Part shown: piece after piece, positions 16,476 through 24,809 of the stretch
How positions within the stretch are numbered: the first letter of the stretch is position 1
Layout: the number at the start of each line of letters is the position of its first letter
Assembly (NCBI RefSeq): GCF_030406405.1
Contig: NZ_JAUEPL010000055.1
Span: 1 to 42,036, forward strand
DNA length: 42,036 bases
Source of the DNA: Streptomyces ficellus
GTDB taxonomy: Bacteria > Actinomycetota > Actinomycetes > Streptomycetales > Streptomycetaceae
Direction: 5' to 3'
Position numbers and translations under genes: made by a program
The notes under the pieces: model-generated
Databases searched by the model: none
What the model saw: the letters and a program-made list of their open reading frames with translations, nothing else
What the model was told of the DNA's origin: nothing

Positions 16476-17356
16476 CGCCCCGCCTCCTGAGACGTCGAGC
16501 CGGCCTTTGCGACGGCCGCCTTGATGGCAGCCTTCTGCCTCTTCAGGTCATCGAGCCGTCCAGCGATCTCCTTCTGCTGGATCGCAGCTTCCGCTTCGAA
16601 CCAGGTCTTCTCCACGTGGTGCTGGTCTCGACACTCCACGTCCGCTACCGCTGTTCGCTTCTCGGCCTCGCTGACCTCGCCCGAGCCGGTACTGAAGTGG
16701 TCGCTGGCATCCAGGGGCTCACTGTAGGTGTGACCCTTGGACTTCATACATGCCGACCACAACGCGAAAACCTTCTTCACCGCAGGGGTCCCCGTCGACT
16801 GCTGGTAACTGCTGCCAGTGATCTGGTTTACCAGTGCGTTCTGCTGAACACTGACGCCTGTGCCGTCCGTCTTCGTGGCACAGCTACGCAGGGTGTCCTG
16901 GTCAGCGTTCATGGACTCGTCCGCAGCGAGCGCCTCTTGATATGCGGCCTGCTGCGCCGGGTCCGGGTGGTAACCGTTCTCCTTGGCCTGCGCGAGATCG
17001 TGGATGCCGTAGCGCCAGTCGGTCAGCGTTGTCCCTCGGACCGCGGGCAGATCAGGCGCTGGCTTCCAGTCCGGGAAGCCGGCATCTGCCATGCAGCTCT
17101 TGATCGCGTCATCGCGGGAGGACGACAGGAGACGCGCCTCCGCCTTGGTCGGCAGATAAGCCTCGACAGGCAACTTCCACGTCGCCGGGTCCTCGGGATC
17201 CCCGATGTACGCCTTAGCCGCCGGCTCCTGCGGCGCAGTCGGCCGGTCAACGGCGGCAGACCTGTCGCCATCCGAACCTGGCATGACCGCAAAGGCTGTG
17301 CCGGCCACGGCTAACGCCGCGAGTGCAGGCACAACCGTCTTAAGCTTGCTCTTCAC
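16472..17356 (-). CDS. Secreted hypothetical protein with paired Cys motifs
   Basis: The GTG at 17356 has AGGGGG upstream and starts a signal sequence (VKSKLKTVVPALAALAVAGT, cleavage near FAV/MPG). That gives 294 residues, shorter than the longest possible frame. The mature protein carries KSCMADAGFPDWKPAP, LRSCATKTDG, LWSACMKSKGHTYSEPLDA and ADVECRDQHHVEKTW. This is the W-x-x-CM-x-x-x-G-x-x-Y plus C-terminal DVxC pattern of a widespread actinobacterial secreted family of unknown function. The C-terminal 60 residues are a Lys/Ala-rich coiled coil. It is coupled to the small secreted gene downstream. Confidence 0.75.
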   Translation of the reverse strand: MKSKLKTVVPALAALAVAGTAFAVMPGSDGDRSAAVDRPTAPQEPAAKAYIGDPEDPATWKLPVEAYLPTKAEARLLSSSRDDAIKSCMADAGFPDWKPAPDLPAVRGTTLTDWRYGIHDLAQAKENGYHPDPAQQAAYQEALAADESMNADQDTLRSCATKTDGTGVSVQQNALVNQITGSSYQQSTGTPAVKKVFALWSACMKSKGHTYSEPLDASDHFSTGSGEVSEAEKRTAVADVECRDQHHVEKTWFEAEAAIQQKEIAGRLDDLKRQKAAIKAAVAKAGSTSQEAGR

Positions 17357-18567
17357 ACGTCCCCCTCGGCTATATCGACGCATGCCCGCGCTAATTGCTC
17401 GACAGCTGGCCCCTCGGCCGCGTCGTACGCCGGGGCATGGTCTAGTTCACGCTGAGCGCCCGATCACTCTAGGCACAGGAATCACTGCGCGACAGGTGAG
17501 AGGCCCTGACATGGCGAGAACCGGGCCGCAACCGGAGCGACGTCATCAGCCGGACCACATGGATGTTCTGCGCACCTACGTGAGGACTCCCTAATACGGA
17601 AGCTGATCAAGCTCGCTTCACGCACCCCGCACTGGCTGGATTGCGATCACTTGAACAGCCTGCCGACTCAACTGCAGTTGCTCCGAGATTGCTGGTCAGA
17701 GGCGAGATGATCTCGTAGAGGCCGTGTGATCACGGGATGTCGGCGCCGCCCTCGATAGCTCTGTTAACCGGCCGAACTCATCAGTTAGCAAGCAGAGTGC
17801 CGAAGCTCAAATGACTGTGCGTGGCTCGCATCACCCGGCTTCGCCCGTAAAGAGGCGCGACCCAGATCCACAAGGGCCAGCCGTTGAGCTAGTCGCTGTA
17901 TGTCCAGTTGTGCTGGTCACCGCCCTGGCGGGCGAACCTCACCCTGAGGCAGCTGGCAACCGCTGTTCGGTAGGTGCCCAAGTCGACCGCATCAGGCACT
18001 CGCTGGTGCTGCACAGCGCAGGAGGTTCCGCAAGAACACTGTGCTGATCATGGACGGCACCTGGGCCGACCACAGCCTTGCCAAGCACCCGGAAGATGTA
18101 CCGGTACATGACTAACGATCAGGTCGTGGCATGGAAGCTGTCCGGCAGGACGCCGTCGGCCACACGCGGGCGTCGCGGATGGTTGCTATGCCTGCATGCA
18201 CGACTGGAGCCGTGATAGGCCGGCGCGGCATCCAATCGCCAACTCACATACGTATGGCCATGACAATCAGGGAATAGGTCACTCCACATTGTGGGTTCCG
18301 TTGAGGCGAAACTACCCAGATACCCCTGCCTGACCGGCTCTCACTTTCTCCTTGCAGCCTCACCCTTCGGGGCGAGTTCAGGCCAATCAAATCACGAGGT
18401 GTAATAGGTTTCCGCTAGTCCTATAGAGTACCTGGCCGGGCACCCGAAAGATCACTCAGACGTGTGCCGCCCAAAAGCCCGCCCTCACTTGAGAGGACGG
18501 CGAGCTCAGCCATGCTGGACCAAACGCGAAAGATTTCGCCCACATGAAGCCAAGGGAGATCCCGCCA
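17357..18567. other. Degenerate intergenic region
   Basis: About 1.2 kb with visibly lower GC and no intact gene. It contains an IS5-type transposase relic (about 17,925-18,170). I could assign nothing in 17,400-17,900 or 18,170-18,540. Confidence 0.55.
17925..18170 (+). pseudogene. IS5-family (IS112-like) transposase relic
   Basis: Several frames together recover conserved transposase segments: WRANLTLRQLATAV, then RRFRKNTVLIMDGTW, then RKMYRYMTNDQVV. They correspond in order to YWRTNLTMRQLAPLFGVSKS, RFRKDTVLIVDGTL and SKNYRYSTNHQVV of Streptomyces IS5-type transposases as I recall them. There is a stop after the first segment and frameshifts between all three. Both ends are lost. Old decayed insertion. 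Confidence 0.6.
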
Positions 18568-19119
18568 ATGTTTACAAGCGGTCGCGCACTCAGGAGCATT
18601 ACGGGAGCTTGCGCACTCTTCGCAGTCTCAGCCAGCCTCAGCCCTGCCTACGCCGACACAACGGATTTGCAGTCTGGGGAGGTGTGTGCCGACAGCACGG
18701 TCAACAACCGGACCCTCGACCTCCCCGGCGATAAGCCTGACACTGCCATCTTCGCGGACGTATGCGTTGGCGTCGTCAACGGAAATCAGGTTCAGGCCCG
18801 CACGACGCTATATTGGCACCTCTTGGCTGACCAGGTCGTCGACCGGTCCAAGCGCTTCTCCAGCGTGCGAGTGACCACCCGCGCAGAGAAGCGCTCTACA
18901 AACGGCACCGACAGCATCGTCACATCTAAGACGTGTGATTTCACTGACCAATTAAACCAAGCCTGGGCCAACTCGACGGCTCTGACCTGCCAGAGTCCCG
19001 CCACGGCATTCGGCTCAACTGGTTCGTGGTCCGCCGACGCTACAGTGATATACGACATCGAAGGTGACGGAAAGGGAGCCATCACCTGGCAGCTCACCGG
19101 TTCGCCCTTAATCCCCTGA
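18568..19119 (+). CDS. Small secreted hypothetical protein
   Basis: This 183-residue protein starts at the ATG at 18568, which has GGGAG about eight bases upstream. A longer frame from 18544 lacks such a site and would spoil the signal. The signal peptide (MFTSGRALRSITGACALFAV, cleavage near AYA/DTT) is followed by a beta-rich mature domain. It has four cysteines (EVCADS, DVCVGV, KTCDFT, LTCQSP), probably two disulfides. The mature domain ends with AKGAITWQL-type strands (actual GKGAITWQLTGSPLIP). Its DNA is less GC-rich than most neighbours. A hairpin terminator follows. No family recognised. Confidence 0.75.
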   Translation: MFTSGRALRSITGACALFAVSASLSPAYADTTDLQSGEVCADSTVNNRTLDLPGDKPDTAIFADVCVGVVNGNQVQARTTLYWHLLADQVVDRSKRFSSVRVTTRAEKRSTNGTDSIVTSKTCDFTDQLNQAWANSTALTCQSPATAFGSTGSWSADATVIYDIEGDGKGAITWQLTGSPLIP

Positions 19120-19190
19120 CCGCCGACGCAGCTCCTTTGGATTGAAGTCTGCCCGACACTCGTATGTCGCGGGAACTGAGGCGCCTTCAT

Positions 19191-19238
19191 GAGCCACCGC
19201 CGGACTTCAGCCGTCACACCCGGCTGCGGCGGTGGCTC
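19191..19238 (+). terminator. Strong hairpin after the secreted gene
   Basis: A 12-bp perfect outer stem (19191-19202 with 19227-19238) encloses an inner CAGCCG/CGGCTG stem (19208-19213 with 19221-19226), separated by a five-base bulge. It lies about 70 bp after the stop. The remaining DNA to 19477 shows nothing I can assign. Confidence 0.75.
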
Positions 19239-19477
19239 GCTCCATGCTCGGATACTTCTGTGGTGCAACCCCTGCCGCCGTCGGTAGCCCTGACGCTGGT
19301 CAACCACTCACAGGTTGCTCCGTTGCACGCCGGCCGAGCTCGCCCGCTGCAAGAGGGCCAAGCACTGGCCATGTGCGGGGCGTATGTTCGAGCCGACTGA
19401 ATCGTCGTGCCTCCAAGCGGTGAGTCACGACATCGTCTGTGCTCACCGGCCGCATCGAGTGCGCCGACTGGGTGCGT

Positions 19478-21448
19478 TCAGTGGCCGGTCTCCCGGCCGC
19501 GGTGCGGTCCGGGCTCCTGCGGTCGGTGCGCCTGCTGGTCGTCCTGGCGCACCGGGCGCACCGCGTCGGCATCGTCCTGTTCGGCGTAGCGGTCCATGGT
19601 GGCGCGGGCTCGGTCGGCCGCTGCGGTGATGGCGGCCCCGAGGTGGCGCAGCCGCTCGGCAGTGAGATCGAGGGCTTCCACGTCCGTCCTGGACTCCCGG
19701 AGGGCCCGCAGCGCCGTCAGATCGATCACCTCCTTCCGTCCGGCCTCCGGCTCCTGGTCGTCGGTTTCGGGGTCGGCGGCCGCGGGCGCGAGCAGCTGCT
19801 CGGGCATCGCCGCCTGCTGGTGCGCGACGATGTCGTACGCCCGGCCGCGCACGGCGGTGACGGTGGTGGTGCGCAGCTTCTCCCGTACCACCGCGCCGGC
19901 GAGGACAGCTCGCTCGTACTGCAGCGGGATGCGGGGTATCTCCCACTCCCCCGCGCCCTGGCCCGGGGGCCGGGGCGCAGCCGGCTCGCCGGGATCGGCC
20001 GGGGGTTGCCGGTCCGGGTCGGGTGCGGGGGTGGGTGGGCGGCGCCGGTTGGTGAGGTCGGACAGGGCCCACCGGGCTGTGTAGAGGCGGTAGCCGGACT
20101 CCAGGCCGCGCACCGTCTTCGGCTCGCTGATGTCCAGGCAGTACGTAGAGATGGCGGCAGCCACGATCCGGTCGTCCAGGCCCGGCTCGCGGCGGCGGCC
20201 ACGCAGGACGAGAGCGAGGTGGCGGCGGGCTTCGGCGAGCAGGTGCCTGCGGTGGAATCGGCCGCCGTCGTTCATTACGAACACCGTCGCGGCGACGTCG
20301 ACGGCCGCCAGGGCGACGTCGACCACGGCGGCGACCCGGGCCCGGATCGCTGCAGCCCGCGGCTCGGGCGTACTCGAGGAGGGAGTTGATGACGTCGGCG
20401 GCCACCTTGGAGGTGCGGATCGCGCTCTCCTTCCACTCCTTGCGCAGCTGCGCGAGGGGCCGGGCCTTCTGCTTCGGCGGGCGCGTCATCTTCGCGGCGA
20501 TCCCGTTCAGCTTGGCGCGGGCCCGCTCGGAGACCACGGGCAGGAACCGTGGCTCGCCGTCGTCGTCGACGGCGGTCACGTACTCGTGCTCAAGCTCTGC
20601 CAGGCAGGCGGCGATCTGGTCGCTGCGCCGGGAGGTCCAGCGGATCAGCTCGTGCGGCACCCCGGCAATCTCCATAACCGGCCGGCGTCCCGGGGTGACG
20701 GTGCGCGGCTCGGTCGCCAGCCCCAGCGCGTGGCAGACCTCAGCGGCCACGAGCTCGTTGTAGAGCGCGGAGGCGGCGACGGTGTTCTCGTGCAGGGCCG
20801 TGGTGTGGATGGAGCCCCACTTTCCGTCCAAGCGCTGCCCCTTCACGGACAGAAGCAGATGGTCATGGAGCAAGGGCCTCCCGGAGCGAGCCTCGTAGTG
20901 GCGGAAGCGGGCGGCAACCAGACCGCGGGCGGCCGCACCCGGTAGATGCCGTCCTTGCCGTACCGGATCACCGCCGCCTCGTCCTCAATCCACTCCAGCA
21001 CCCGCTCGATCGCCCGCTCGTGCGCGGCCTCGATCACCCGCCGGGTCTCCTCATCCCCCAGCGCCCACAACAGGCAGATCGTCGGCTGCGGCCGGAAGAC
21101 GAAGTCGACACCCGTGACCATCACCCGGCGTTCGAGGGCGCCGGCCTTGAACGCCTTCTTCGGGGACTCGCCCTTGGCGAGCCGGTCGGCCTCGATCCGG
21201 TCCGCGTACGGGTGCCGGCCCCGCTCGCCGAACAGGTTCCGCAGCTGGCTCTCGGTGACCTCCTCACCCGGCGTCAGTCCGAGCACGGCCAGCCCACGGC
21301 CCATCCATCGCCCGGCCGGGACACCGGCTTGCTCCTGGGCCTCGCGCAGCGGCGTGCGGGCCGGGCGGCGGCCGTGGCCGACAACGGTCTCGCGCAGGTA
21401 GTAGCGGTCCATCTGACCGGCCCGTACGACCCTGATATCCACTGTCAT
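19478..21448 (-). pseudogene. MobF/TrwC-type conjugative relaxase, two frameshifts
   Basis: Three frame segments make one relaxase of about 655 residues. From 21448 come MTVDIRVVRAGQMDRYYLRE (with the tandem Tyr) and GRWMGRGLAVLGLTPGEEVT. In another frame come FRHYEARSGRPLLHDHLLLS and LHENTVAASALYNELVAAEV, then RRPVMEIAGVPHELIRWTSR. From about 20350 the first frame returns with AAVDVAATVFVMNDGGRFHR to a stop at 19478. The His motif (LLHDH) and catalytic Tyr region are present; no Walker helicase part is seen. The first shift, near 20935, is in effect a lost base; the second, near 20360, an extra G in GCGGG. Family role: nicking at oriT and DNA transfer. As written it cannot make a full protein, unless these are sequencing errors. 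Confidence 0.8.
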
Positions 21449-21740
21449 GCAGACCACGCCACACGGCTCTGACCTGCAAGAAAAGGACGATCAGCGGTAC
21501 GTCCCGCCAGGCGGGAGCAGCGGCCGAAATTTCTTCTCAGGTGCCCGCCGGGCGGGAAGCGGCCCCGGGCCGGAAGCGAATGTCATCACTCTCCGGCAGC
21601 CCTCACATCACGATCCGAACGACACCGACAAGCACCACCGAGCACCACACGCGCCAAGGAACGCGCACCCTCAACGAGCACCGCCTACATCAGCCCCCGG
21701 CACCCGCCGGGGGCTTCGTCGTGCTGCCCGGAGGAGACCT
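21449..21740. promoter_or_regulatory. Region upstream of relaxase with twin palindromes and hairpin
   Basis: Two related palindromes, TCCCGCC-A-GGCGGGA (21502-21516) and CCCGCC-G-GGCGGG (21544-21556), have centres 41 bp apart, close to four helical turns. Both lie within 110 bp of the relaxase start. They could be operators for the transfer operon or part of oriT. A 9-bp hairpin (AGCCCCCGG/CCGGGGGCT, 21692-21700 with 21707-21715) precedes the rightward gene at 21741 and resembles a terminator. Confidence 0.5.
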
Positions 21741-22013
21741 GTGCCCACCTTCGAGACCCTCCCCCGCTTCACCGCCGACCTCCAGCACCTCACCCCCGCC
21801 CAGCGCCGGCGCTTCCGCCGCGTCGTCCTGGACGCCTTCGTGCCCGACCTGCGCCCCGGCCGCCAGTTCCGCCCCGGCTTACGGATCAAGGGCGTCCGCT
21901 GCGCCCCGGGCCTCTACGAGCTCTCTCCGCCCGCCCCCGACGTGTACGGAGGCGGGCGCCGACGCGTTACGAGTTCGGTTCCTCGCCCGCGCCCGCGCCG
22001 GTGCGCAGCTTGA
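21741..22013 (+). CDS. Small element-borne protein, 3' end replaced
   Basis: The GTG at 21741 has GGAGGAG immediately upstream. The protein reads VPTFETLPRFTADLQHLTPA, then QRRRFRRVVLDAFVPDLRPG and RQFRPGLRIKGVRCAPGLYE. This beginning is typical of a small basic protein common on Streptomyces mobile elements, reminiscent of RelE-like or mRNA-interferase folds. From about 21935 the frame runs through the 3' end of the convergent PIN-domain gene (shared 21967-22013), so the native C-terminus is missing. It is probably a non-functional remnant about 91 residues long. Confidence 0.5.
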   Translation: MPTFETLPRFTADLQHLTPAQRRRFRRVVLDAFVPDLRPGRQFRPGLRIKGVRCAPGLYELSPPAPDVYGGGRRRVTSSVPRPRPRRCAA

Positions 22014-22791
22014 GGACGGGCAGACCTTCCGCTTTCGCCCGCATGGCCTGGCCGGTGTCGTAGGTCAGGAGCCGGACCGGCCCGGCCGCTATGGCTTTAG
22101 CTCCGAGTACCCGGTCAACGATCTCGTCGTCAGGGTTGGGCAGACGGCTGTGGCCAGGCGAGTCAAGCAGGACTTCTACACCGTACAACGCGCTGGCAGA
22201 GTCTTCGTCGAGGAGGCGGTCGAGGACGGCAAGAGTGTGGCCGGCGCGCCATCGCGTGTGCCGGTCCTTGGACTCCTTCAGGCGATCCAGCTCGTCGACG
22301 ACCACCATGGGGAACAACACCCGGACCTGGCCGGTGCCCTCGGCAAACTCAGCGAAGTCGACGTCCTCAAACTTCGTCGGGTGACGAATGTAGAAGCTGG
22401 TGTCCGGAGCGATGAGCGAGAGCCCGCTCGGCCACATGGCCATCTGGTCCTGGAAGGCGTCGACGGCTTCCCCGAGGGCGGCGACGCGCTGCTCGATCTC
22501 GAGGCTGACGATTCCGTTCACCAGCCGCTGCTGGTCGCTGCCGGCGAGGTGGCCGACTCCGTCCAGGAGCGTCTGGTGCGTTCGCGTTCGTACGAGCCGG
22601 TCGATGTCGCGGGCGCTGATCTGGGAGGTGAGCAGCCGTACGGACTCGTTCGCCCACTCCAGATACTTGAGCAGGCGACCATAGGCACCTCCGAACTGGC
22701 CGCCGTCTATGTTCCCGGCAGCGGTGTGTACGGATCGCAGGGTCTTCAGGACGTTGTCCCGGTGCGCGCCGGGTATGGGTGTGACCAGCAT
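21967..22791 (-). CDS. PIN-domain protein
   Basis: This 274-residue protein runs from the ATG at 22791 (MLVTPIPGAHRDNVLKTL); a GTG at 22836 would add 15 residues, and neither start has a strong Shine-Dalgarno. The N-terminal half is helical. The C-terminal half is a PIN-type nuclease domain with APDTSFYIRHP (first Asp), FPMVVVDELDRLKESKD, RWRAGHTLAVLDRLL, PNPDDEIVDRVLGAK and VRLLTYDTGQAMRAKAEGLP, so the acidic quartet appears intact. PIN domains cut single-stranded RNA. The size and N-terminal domain argue against a simple VapC toxin, and no antitoxin gene is adjacent. It lies among mobile-element remnants. Confidence 0.75.
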   Translation of the reverse strand: MLVTPIPGAHRDNVLKTLRSVHTAAGNIDGGQFGGAYGRLLKYLEWANESVRLLTSQISARDIDRLVRTRTHQTLLDGVGHLAGSDQQRLVNGIVSLEIEQRVAALGEAVDAFQDQMAMWPSGLSLIAPDTSFYIRHPTKFEDVDFAEFAEGTGQVRVLFPMVVVDELDRLKESKDRHTRWRAGHTLAVLDRLLDEDSASALYGVEVLLDSPGHSRLPNPDDEIVDRVLGAKAIAAGPVRLLTYDTGQAMRAKAEGLPVLKLRTGAGAGEEPNS

Positions 22792-22851
22792 CCGCCGATG
22801 ATCGCAGCGCCAGCACAGCTGCGCTGGGGTTTTCACGCCTGTGTGTACGGC

Positions 22852-23244
22852 TGCGACGGCGGGTCCGCAGGAAGTGCGTCTTCTTCGCCTTCGACAGCGT
22901 GGTCTCCGAGATCAGGGGGGCGAAGGCAAGCTAGCAGACGTCGTCCTGCGCGACGCCTTCACCGGCGCCACCGCAACCTGAACAGCATAGGCCGTTTATC
23001 GCCATCGGCCACGACCCGCGCACGCAGTTGCTATCGGCCAACTCGACCTCAACGTCGAGGGCTACATGGTCGCCGCCCCGTCGCTGCGTACGAGCCTGCC
23101 CGGGATTTTAGCCGTCGGCGACGTAGTGGACCACACCTACCACCAGGCCACCGCCGCCGAGCCGTGGCCCTGGATGTGGCGCGGTACCTGGCCTGCCGCA
23201 GCCCGGCCCAGGTCGAGCCGGGAACCGCCACGGTCCCGGCCTGA
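22852..23244 (+). pseudogene. trxB: Thioredoxin reductase C-terminal relic
   Basis: Successive frames recover a TrxB C-terminal half: FFAFDSVVSEI, EGKLADVVLRDAFTGATAT, FIAIGHDPRTQL, GQLDLNVEGYMVAAPSLRTS, LPGILAVGDVVDHTYHQAT, and AVALDVARYLACRSP. The GDVVDHTYHQA motif is the conserved FAD-contacting C-terminal signature of the family. There are stops after the second segment and several frameshifts, and the N-terminal half is absent. It is clearly dead. Confidence 0.7.
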
Positions 23245-23346
23245 CCGAGGCCTGACAGTGGCGCAGGCCCGTCCGGAAGACCTCCTGGCAGGCCCATGCC
23301 TCGGTTGGTGCCGCCCAGAAGGTTGACCCACCCCTTCACTGGAGCT

Positions 23347-23375
23347 CCCTAGCCCTTGCGCCGCAAGGGATAGGG
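23347..23375. terminator. Hairpin left of the IS5-family element
   Basis: CCCTA and CCCTTG (23347-23351, 23353-23358) pair with CAAGGG and TAGGG (23364-23369, 23371-23375) around a CGCCG loop, with one unpaired base on each side. It follows the thioredoxin reductase relic; otherwise nothing is visible between 23245 and 23433. Confidence 0.5.
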
Positions 23376-23480
23376 CCCATGTCACAGCAAGCTGGGCGAC
23401 CGATCGTTCGCCGACTGCTCCACTGCGCCGGGTCTAGAGCGTGTCTGCTTGGTGTTGTCCGCCGTGCGAAGCTGTGAGCC

Positions 23481-23935
23481 ATGGCGCCTTCGATAGTCCG
23501 TGGACTTACTCTGCCCGCCCCGCTGACGTCGCTCATCGATCGCAACCTCTGGCGTCATCCGGGCGATGAGGTGCTGGCGAAGGTCATCCCGTGGTTCAAG
23601 GACCCACTTGCCTTCGTATCGAACCCCGAGCAGATGGCGTACGCGTCCCAATCAATGGATATGTTCGCCGATGATCCACACTCGGCCTTCTTTCTCCAGG
23701 CACGCGGAAGCAGGAACGTCTCCCCGCTCGAACTTCCATGGCTTGACGTTGAACAGGCAGTGCTGATCGCCACCACTCGCAACCCCGGTGATGACGGAGC
23801 CTTGACTCTCGACTACCGGACTGACCCCTCAGATCCCCGCATTGTTGCAGTGACTTCTGGACGGACTCCCTTCTGTGCCAGTGGCAGGTCGTAGCACCTA
23901 ATTTCTCGGGCTTCGTCTCAAGCTTGGGCCTGTAG
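23481..23935 (+). pseudogene. SUKH (SMI1/KNR4)-like protein, frameshifted near the 3' end
   Basis: The frame from the ATG at 23481 reads LIDRNLWRHPGDEVLAKVIP, WFKDPLAFVSNPEQMAYA, ELPWLDVEQAVLIATTRNPG and DDGALTLDYRTDPSDPRIVA. It then runs into an unrelated short tail. In another frame the expected ending follows at once: SDFWTDSLLCQWQVVAPNFS and GFVSSLGL, stopping at 23935. One base is missing near 23852 (GTTGCAGTGACTTC). The pattern resembles SUKH-superfamily immunity proteins. It begins 43 bp inside the element's left inverted repeat and converges on the transposase. It may be an immunity gene carried by the IS. Whether the shift is real or a sequencing error is open. Confidence 0.6.
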
Positions 23936-23949
23936 CTTCCGCAGTCATG

Positions 23950-24390
23950 TCACTGCCACGCCCCGATAAGAATGGACGCGACGTGGAGTGCGGCCTGGTA
24001 GGCGATGGCTAGTTTGTCCGTCCGCAGGACCAGGCCGCGCCACTGCTTGAGGCGGGCGATGCACCGCTCGACGGCATTTCGCTCCTTATACTTCTCGGCG
24101 TCGAAGCTGGGCGGGCGGCCTCCGGCACGGCCTCGCCGCAGGCGGTGACCGATCTGGTCTGCGGGCTGAGGGATGACAGCCCGGATGCCTCGGCGACGAA
24201 GGTGCCCACGGATCGCGCGGGACGAATAGGCGCGATCCGCCAGGACGGTCGTCGGGCGCGTTCTTGGCCTTCCGGGCCCGCTGCGGGGGATCCGAATCCT
24301 GGCCATGACCGCCTCGAAGGCCGGCGCGTCACCAGCCTGACCGGCGGTGACGTGGATACCCAGTGGACGGGCCCGGCTGTCACTGGCCAA
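23950..24390 (-). CDS. IS5-family transposase, OrfB part
   Basis: This is the C-terminal part of a DDE transposase (146 residues from the first Met; the productive frame joins OrfA at the slippery site near 24462). It contains ASDSRARPLGIHVTAGQAGD, TTVLADRAYSSRAIRGHLRR (second catalytic Asp) and EKYKERNAVERCIARLKQWR (catalytic Glu). Upstream in the same frame are PGRSEPEDHALGRSRGGLST and KVHL, which confirms that OrfB is made as a fusion with OrfA rather than from its own start. The sequence appears intact, so the element may still be active. Confidence 0.85.
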   Translation of the reverse strand: MASDSRARPLGIHVTAGQAGDAPAFEAVMARIRIPRSGPGRPRTRPTTVLADRAYSSRAIRGHLRRRGIRAVIPQPADQIGHRLRRGRAGGRPPSFDAEKYKERNAVERCIARLKQWRGLVLRTDKLAIAYQAALHVASILIGAWQ

Positions 24391-24404
24391 GTGGACCTTC
24401 GTAC

Positions 24405-24809
24405 TCAGCCCGCCACGGGAACGTCCGAGCGCGTGATCCTCAGGCTCCGACCGGCCGGGCGCCCCCTTTTCCTGGCTCCGGCCGAATGTTGGTGAGCCCG
24501 GCAGACAGTGGAGTCCACAGAGACCGTCCAGTCCACATCGTCACCATCATCCGCCGCAGCAAGTAATGCCCCGAGGATGCGTTCCCACGTGCCGTCCACG
24601 GCCCACCTGATCAAGCGCTTGTGAGCGGTCTGAAAAGACCCGAGCTCGATGGGCAGGTCCCGCCAGGGCGAACAGCTGCGGTACTTCCACGCAATGGCCT
24701 CAAGGGTCCGGCGGTGGTCAGCCCACCTTCGCCCCCGGGCCGGATCGGCCGGCATCAACGGTTCGATCCGGTCCCACATCGCATCGGTGATCACTAGTCG
24801 GACAGACAC
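24405..24809 (-). CDS. IS5-family transposase, OrfA part
   Basis: This 134-residue N-terminal part of the transposase has VITDAMWDRIEPLMP, YRSCSPWRDLPIELGSFQTA and VSVDSTVCRAHQHSAGARKR (first catalytic Asp in SVDST). The two-frame structure is that of the IS427 group of the IS5 family, in which a -1 ribosomal shift makes the fused enzyme. The start is about 40 bp inside the right inverted repeat. Confidence 0.85.
   Translation of the reverse strand: MSVRLVITDAMWDRIEPLMPADPARGRRWADHRRTLEAIAWKYRSCSPWRDLPIELGSFQTAHKRLIRWAVDGTWERILGALLAAADDGDDVDWTVSVDSTVCRAHQHSAGARKRGRPAGRSLRITRSDVPVAG
24462..24470 (-). promoter_or_regulatory. Probable programmed -1 frameshift site
   Basis: On the transposase strand this is AAAAGGGGG, located where the OrfA frame (GARKRGRPAG) and the OrfB frame (QEKGAPGR) overlap. 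An A-run followed by a G-run is the typical slippery site for two-frame IS5 elements. Confidence 0.65.
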
